A stretch of 57,929 nt of DNA from CG1-02-35-72 sp045046885. Its GTDB lineage: Bacteria > Bacteroidota > Bacteroidia > Flavobacteriales > Flavobacteriaceae. Both the position numbers and the translations under genes were made by a program. Of this stretch, positions 53,054 through 57,929 are shown one piece after another (position 1 is the stretch's first letter; every line of letters begins with the position of its first letter). The stretch covers positions 1 through 57,929 of the forward strand of contig JASFYX010000006.1 of the NCBI GenBank assembly GCA_045046885.1, given 5' to 3'. The notes under the pieces are model-generated. The model did no database searches and was not told where the DNA came from. It was given only the letters and a program-made list of their open reading frames with translations.

Positions 53054-56000
53054 GCCATTTAAACATTTGAGGAGCTTCGTTATTTGGCCCTAGTAAAATA
53101 TAATTCTGATTTTTTGACCCTTTTAATAAATTCATAGAATTTATTTGACCTTTTATAAAAAAGCCTGTTTTTTGAGGCGCTTGCCAAGTAAAATCACCTT
53201 TACCATCGCCAAAATAAACATCGCCGTAGCTGGCATCTTGACGCGTATATTGGGTTTTATAATTGTAATTGTTTCCAGTAGTAATTAAATCTAAATTACC
53301 ATCTTTATTAAGATCTAAAACCATAATATTTTTAATGGTTGACATTTGAGCTCTTATTGGTAATGGTTTTACAGTAAATTTATTATGATTATTTAAAAGC
53401 ACTATAGATTTAAACGTATTAATTTTTTTAATTAATGACTTGTTTAAAATTTCTTTTGAAAACAAATCATTAATTGACATTTTAGCATAATTAGTAAACG
53501 TATAATGTTTGTTTTTTATGGAAGTAATTTGAGCATTTAATTCTTTTAATAAATGGACAGGCACATCTTTATTATCAATAGTTCTTGTAAAGACCTGTTC
53601 TATAGTGCCATTATTATCAAAATCGTTGACAAACATTTTTGCCACATGCGTGCTATCGGCTTTATAAAAAGAATTGTCGCCTCTATTTCCTAAAATGATA
53701 TCAAAATCGCCGTCGTTATCAATATCAGCTACTTTTAGAGCTGTAAAATCTCCTGAAATTTTATTTAAATTGGTTTTCAATTCGGTTAATTTAGAACCGT
53801 CATTTTTAAAGATTATTGGCGACATCCATTTACCAACTATCACTAAATCTTTAATACCATCGCTATCCATATCTTGCCAAGAAGCATCGGTAATCATGCC
53901 TAAATTTTTAATTTTTCGTGCTTTTGAAATTGTAACGTTTTTAAAAGTACCGTTGCCATTGTTTTCTAGCAACATATTTTCGGGGTTCATGCCGTAAATT
54001 TGAGGTATACTTAAACTCCCTACAAATAAATCAATGTCACCATCCGAATCAAAATCATAAGGTTTAATTGTCGCAATATTGGCATTGACGTGTGCTATAA
54101 TTTTGTAATCTCCAAAAAGGCCTTTTCCGTCATTGATATATGCTCTTACGCCAGTTCTTGCATTTTTAAAATTGCCTCCAGAGCCAACTATTAAATCTAA
54201 ATCTTTATCGTTATCAATATCTACAAAAACAGCAAATGTGTCTTCAAAAAAAACTTCAGCAGAAAATTTTGACAATTTAAATCTTCCTTTTTTATCTTGT
54301 AAATACAAATGTCCAGCTTGCTCATAAGCGCCACCTATATAAACATCATCAAAGCCGTCATTATTTACATCGCCAACAGCAATAGCGGGCCCTTGTTTTG
54401 ACAATTTTTCAGGTATCATACCTTCAAATTCAAAGTCATTATACACATCTTCATTGTGTTTTATAAATGACAGTTTATTTACTTTTTGAAATAAGGTTTT
54501 TTGATTAGATTTTAATTCTGGAATAACATCAGAATTTGCATCTATAATTTTTAAAGTTAAACTTTGGTTAGCAGCAACATTTTTTAAAGTTTGCATTTTT
54601 TTATTTGGCCATATTACTGTTAATGAGTCTAGCTGAGTAATTTTACCAAGTCCAAAATTGAGTACATAATCTACCGAAGATTGGAACCCACGAACAGGCA
54701 TACATTCTTGGTCAAATATTTGATCTTTATAGTATAATTTTACTCTGGTGCCAATAGCAAATCTATTTTTTGCATCGCCAATAAGTTTCGTTTTTAAATA
54801 GTTGTTATTTAATTTTTTATCAGATGTATTTTCATAAATCAAAGTTTTTTGATTTACGTTATTTACAATGATATCTAAATCACCATCGTTATCAAAATCA
54901 GCATAAGCGGCACCATTCGAAAATGTTTTTTTATCGAGTCCCCACTTATTTGCCATATTGGTAAAAGTTAAATCGTGGTTATTTTTAAATGCATAATTTT
55001 CAATTGGCGTACTGGGCATTTTATTTATTATGAAGTTTATCTCTTCTTTTTTACCTGTTAGCGCCATTTTTTGAATGATACCATTGGCAAAATAATTTAA
55101 AAAATCTTGATTTGTTAAATCGTGGTATAGACCATTTGTAACAAAAATATCTTTATAGCCATCATTATCCATATCAAAAACTAAGGTTGCCCAACTCCAG
55201 TCTGTTTGAGCTACATTGCTTAAAAAAGCTATTTCAGAAAAAGTATTATTGGCATTATTTAATTGCAATGTATTTTGCATATACTGGTAATGAAAATCTC
55301 TTTTTAATTTGAGTTGATGAACACTATAACTTTCAAAATCTGACAAGTTTTTTAAACGTTTATCACCTTCTTGTAACATATCGTTTACATAAAGATCTTG
55401 ATGACCATCATTATTAATATCAGCAATATCTGCTCCCATTGAAGACATTGTTAAATGTTGCATTTGATTTTCAAGTTCCTCTTTAAAGGTGCCATTTCCC
55501 TGATTGATATACATATAATCGTGTTCATAAAAATCATTACACACATAAATATCGGGCAGCAAATCGTTATTAAAATCGCCCACTGTAACCCCTAAACCAA
55601 ATCCAATTAAACTACCATAAATGCCAGCTTGCTCGCTCACATCTACAAATTTACCATTATCATTTCTTAAAAGTTTATCGCCGCCGCCTTTAAACAACTC
55701 TGGCAATGGCCAATCTTTATCGCGTAAATTGCGTTTGTTTACATAATTTAAGCTATTTACAGGGATAAAACTATTGTTAAGAATATAAGCATCTAAATCG
55801 CCGTCACCATCATAGTCAAAAAAAGTAGTTTGTGTAGTAAAACCATCTTCGTCTAATCCGTATTTAGCAGCACTTTCTGTAAAAGTTAAATCTTTATTGT
55901 TTATAAAAAGTTCATTGCGCCTATTGTCTCCTTTTTTGTTTCCTGCGTTGCTTACATAAATATCTAAAAAACCATCATTATTAATGTCGACCATAGCCAC

Positions 56001-56348
56001 TCCTGTAGACCAAGCGTGAGTTCCTTCAGTTTTTGAGGATTTGGAAATATCTTTAAATTTAAAGTTTCCTTCGTTTAAAAATAATTTATTTTCATCGAGA
56101 TTTGAAATAAGAAAAATATCGGGTAAACCGTCATTATTTATATCGCCTACACCAACACCTGCTCCATTGTAAAAATTACGATAAGAAAAGATATTCATCA
56201 TTTTAGTATCTATAATTTTATTTTCAAAATCGACGCCAGTTTTATCTGAATTCAAGCTTTTAAATAATGTGTCATTTTGTTTATTTTGAGTACTATTACA
56301 AGCTATAAAAACCCACAAAACGCTGAAGTAACAAATCTTTTTAATCAT
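53046..56348 (-). CDS. FG-GAP/VCBS repeat lipoprotein with ASPIC/UnbV domain (paralogue 1)
   Basis: A 1,100-residue lipoprotein (lipobox VFIAC, Cys17) with the same domain order as the next gene: FG-GAP/VCBS propeller repeats (DINNDGLPDIFLISN, DINNDGFLDIYVSN, DMDNDGYKDIFVTNG), an ASPIC/UnbV domain (about 510-620; PVRGFQSSVDYVLNFGLG) and a second propeller (about 640-1000). The two genes are clearly tandem duplicates that have diverged strongly. It is the first gene of the leftward operon, so it is probably the most abundantly expressed product. Promoter elements lie in the 219-bp gap towards the SusD gene. Confidence 0.88.
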   Translation of the reverse strand: MIKKICYFSVLWVFIACNSTQNKQNDTLFKSLNSDKTGVDFENKIIDTKMMNIFSYRNFYNGAGVGVGDINNDGLPDIFLISNLDENKLFLNEGNFKFKDISKSSKTEGTHAWSTGVAMVDINNDGFLDIYVSNAGNKKGDNRRNELFINNKDLTFTESAAKYGLDEDGFTTQTTFFDYDGDGDLDAYILNNSFIPVNSLNYVNKRNLRDKDWPLPELFKGGGDKLLRNDNGKFVDVSEQAGIYGSLIGFGLGVTVGDFNNDLLPDIYVCNDFYEHDYMYINQGNGTFKEELENQMQHLTMSSMGADIADINNDGHQDLYVNDMLQEGDKRLKNLSDFESYSVHQLKLKRDFHYQYMQNTLQLNNANNTFSEIAFLSNVAQTDWSWATLVFDMDNDGYKDIFVTNGLYHDLTNQDFLNYFANGIIQKMALTGKKEEINFIINKMPSTPIENYAFKNNHDLTFTNMANKWGLDKKTFSNGAAYADFDNDGDLDIIVNNVNQKTLIYENTSDKKLNNNYLKTKLIGDAKNRFAIGTRVKLYYKDQIFDQECMPVRGFQSSVDYVLNFGLGKITQLDSLTVIWPNKKMQTLKNVAANQSLTLKIIDANSDVIPELKSNQKTLFQKVNKLSFIKHNEDVYNDFEFEGMIPEKLSKQGPAIAVGDVNNDGFDDVYIGGAYEQAGHLYLQDKKGRFKLSKFSAEVFFEDTFAVFVDIDNDKDLDLIVGSGGNFKNARTGVRAYINDGKGLFGDYKIIAHVNANIATIKPYDFDSDGDIDLFVGSLSIPQIYGMNPENMLLENNGNGTFKNVTISKARKIKNLGMITDASWQDMDSDGIKDLVIVGKWMSPIIFKNDGSKLTELKTNLNKISGDFTALKVADIDNDGDFDIILGNRGDNSFYKADSTHVAKMFVNDFDNNGTIEQVFTRTIDNKDVPVHLLKELNAQITSIKNKHYTFTNYAKMSINDLFSKEILNKSLIKKINTFKSIVLLNNHNKFTVKPLPIRAQMSTIKNIMVLDLNKDGNLDLITTGNNYNYKTQYTRQDASYGDVYFGDGKGDFTWQAPQKTGFFIKGQINSMNLLKGSKNQNYILLGPNNEAPQMFKWHE

Positions 56349-56567
56349 AAATTTAAAACTTAAAAAAAATAATTGACTGCTTATTCAATTTTATATAAGT
56401 GACCAAAAATAGCCAAATAATATTTATTTTATATGGTTTTAATCCTTTATAAAAAGAATTCTCATAAAAAATTAAACAACAATGCCTTTTAGTAATACTA
56501 AAAATCAATATTCAATTTTATATCTTTGTCAAGTTTATATTATTTACTCTTTTAATTTAATTGATTT
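56349..56567. promoter_or_regulatory. divergent promoter region
   Basis: 219 bp between the FG-GAP operon and the SusD-like gene. A minus-strand TATTTTTG (56411-56404) is 56 bases before the FG-GAP start, and a plus-strand TATCTTTG (56521-56528) is 40 bases before the SusD start. Both match the -7 consensus fully. No good -33 boxes or operator-like palindromes were found. Confidence 0.45.
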
Positions 56568-57929
56568 ATGAAATTCAAAAATCTATGCCTACTTTTAATT
56601 TTAGGACTTTTTATAAGCTGTCAAACAAAACAAAAAGCATCTAAAAAAGATTTAGGACCTGCTAAAATATTGACTGAAATAGATGCCCTTACAACAGTTT
56701 CTGAAATCTATGACACTTATCAAAATTCTGAAGAATTTTTAATAAAAGGGCTTTTTTATCCTGCTAATTTTTTGAGTCAGGATTTTAATCTTTGGAGTAA
56801 AGAAGGACTTTATTATAAAACTTTTAATATTCCTGCCGATTTCAGTATTATAAATAATTATTGGGGTTTGTCTTACGATGGTATAATTAAGGCTAATAAA
56901 GCTTTAAAATTATTAGATGAGATGGCAAAAGACAAAATTATCTCTTTAAAATTGGCTAACAGACTTAAAGCCGAATGTCATTTTAATCGCGGCTTATTAT
57001 ACTTTTATTTGGCCAGTAATTTTGGCAATGTCCCAATTGTTAAAAATATATCGAAAACCGATATTATTAAAGAACCAAAAGCTAATCAAGAAGCTGTTTT
57101 TAATTATGTAGTAGAAGAATTGACAAAAGCTCAAAAGGGATTGCCATTTGTTTATGCAGAAAAAGAAGATTTGGGCCGCTCTACAAAAGGGGCTGCATTG
57201 GCTTATTTAGGCGAATCTTATATGTGGTTAAAACAATATGATAAAGCTATTGCTAGCTTTGAACAACTCGACTCTCATTATAAATTAATGCCAAAATTTT
57301 TAGACATCAATGCTTTTAAGCATCAAAATAATTCTGAATCTATTTTAGAAATTCAATTTAATGGTAATGACAATTTAGGATGGGGACGTGATAATTATTC
57401 AACTTTTATTCAGTCTTTCACTTTACCAACAGAAGTTGGTGGGGCTGGTTTGGCTTTTGTAAATCCAAAATATGCAAAAAGTTTTGAACGAAGTGACAAA
57501 AGGGCTAAAGCAACTGTTATCGGACCAAACCAAAAACATCCAGATACTAGTATTAATATTTCTAGTTATAATAGCGTACAAGAAAAATTTAAAGGTATTA
57601 ACACATTAGGAACAAGAAAAAATCCTTGGTTAGGCGATGACAATAAACGTTCTGGTTATTACAGTGTAAAATCTTGGCGTGCGCCAGACCCTAACGCTAC
57701 TGCTTCTGCTGTGTTTAGCAAAGCCAATGTTATTTTAATGCGTTATGGTCAAGTTTTACTCGATTTAGCTGAATGTAAATTTAAAACTGGTGATGTTAAA
57801 GGCGCTCTAACACTCATAAATAAAGTCCGTAAAAGAGCTGGTTTAAAATCGGTTTCATCAACATCATTAATGCCTATTATATTAAACGAATACCGACACG
57901 AATTGGCTGGAGAATTCTCACTTTGGTAT
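56568..57929 (+). CDS. RagB/SusD family outer-membrane lipoprotein (truncated at window end)
   Basis: The first 454 residues of a SusD-like glycan-binding lipoprotein; the gene continues beyond the right edge of the window. The lipobox is LFISC (Cys18). The helical N-terminal region with TPR-like pairs follows (about 125-240; CHFNRGLLYFYLASNFGNVPIV and TKGAALAYLGESYMWLKQYDKAIASFEQL). The C-terminal SusD signature begins VILMRYGQVLLDLAECKFKTGDVKGALTLINKVRKRAGL (about 390-430) and ends with NEYRHELAGE. SusD proteins cap a SusC-type TonB-dependent transporter. Here no SusC gene precedes it. The left neighbour is divergent, so any SusC must be downstream, beyond the window, or elsewhere. Confidence 0.9.
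   Translation, partial: MKFKNLCLLLILGLFISCQTKQKASKKDLGPAKILTEIDALTTVSEIYDTYQNSEEFLIKGLFYPANFLSQDFNLWSKEGLYYKTFNIPADFSIINNYWGLSYDGIIKANKALKLLDEMAKDKIISLKLANRLKAECHFNRGLLYFYLASNFGNVPIVKNISKTDIIKEPKANQEAVFNYVVEELTKAQKGLPFVYAEKEDLGRSTKGAALAYLGESYMWLKQYDKAIASFEQLDSHYKLMPKFLDINAFKHQNNSESILEIQFNGNDNLGWGRDNYSTFIQSFTLPTEVGGAGLAFVNPKYAKSFERSDKRAKATVIGPNQKHPDTSINISSYNSVQEKFKGINTLGTRKNPWLGDDNKRSGYYSVKSWRAPDPNATASAVFSKANVILMRYGQVLLDLAECKFKTGDVKGALTLINKVRKRAGLKSVSSTSLMPIILNEYRHELAGEFSLWY

Noticed and set aside
1..57929. CRISPR arrays, tRNA or rRNA genes, insertion sequences, prophage or toxin-antitoxin genes
   Set aside because: I looked for regularly spaced repeats, cloverleaf-type sequence ending in CCA, transposase motifs and terminal inverted repeats and saw none.

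Overview
The window is chromosomal DNA of an AT-rich Bacteroidota, almost certainly a marine or environmental Flavobacteriaceae. Signs of this are SusD-type and lipobox lipoproteins, TonB-dependent receptors with CarboxypepD_reg-like N-termini, a GLPGLI protein, a protease with a type IX secretion C-terminal domain, A-rich leaders without Shine-Dalgarno sequences, and TAnnTTTG-type -7 promoter boxes. No rRNA, tRNA, CRISPR array, transposase or integrase was seen.

1-27 kb is mostly housekeeping. It holds atpD, a stand-alone TonB-dependent receptor with its own terminator, a secreted reprolysin-like metalloprotease, a small lipoprotein gene, ribF, serS, a TPR protein, a DUF4286 protein, rsmA, mgtE, glnS, a membrane protein with a repeat-rich N-terminus, a polyprenyl synthetase, a GH3-auxin-type acyl-adenylating enzyme and a DUF2797 zinc protein. 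Between the DUF4286 gene and rsmA (13.2-18.2 kb) lies an AT-rich cassette: a secreted six-cysteine cationic peptide, a GLPGLI protein, a TonB-dependent receptor-like outer-membrane protein and two small proteins. The 588-bp gap in front of it carries, on the minus strand, a strong promoter, complementary segments able to pair in alternative ways and an intrinsic terminator. I interpret this as a small RNA or attenuated leader of about 113 nt.

27-38.4 kb is a sugar-uptake locus of a kind uncommon in this phylum. A leftward operon encodes a CUT1-type ABC importer (lipoprotein binding protein, two permeases, MalK-like ATPase), two cytoplasmic GH130 enzymes, a predicted alpha/alpha-barrel lipoprotein and a LacI-type regulator. 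A periplasmic GH65 alpha-glucosidase is divergent from it. The shared intergenic region holds three TTTACG elements and a short palindrome that could be LacI-family operators.

38.4-56.3 kb is a second leftward gene train of up to ten tightly spaced genes: two tandem paralogous 1,100-residue FG-GAP/ASPIC-UnbV lipoproteins, an SRPBCC/GyrI-like protein, GH97, an SLC45-like MFS transporter, a GH100-like cytoplasmic enzyme, a PfkB sugar kinase, an SSS symporter, GH16 and GH3. It should hydrolyse alpha- and beta-glucans outside the cytoplasm, import mono- and disaccharides, and split and phosphorylate them inside. A SusD-like gene starts divergently at 56,568 and runs off the window. No SusC gene lies before it.
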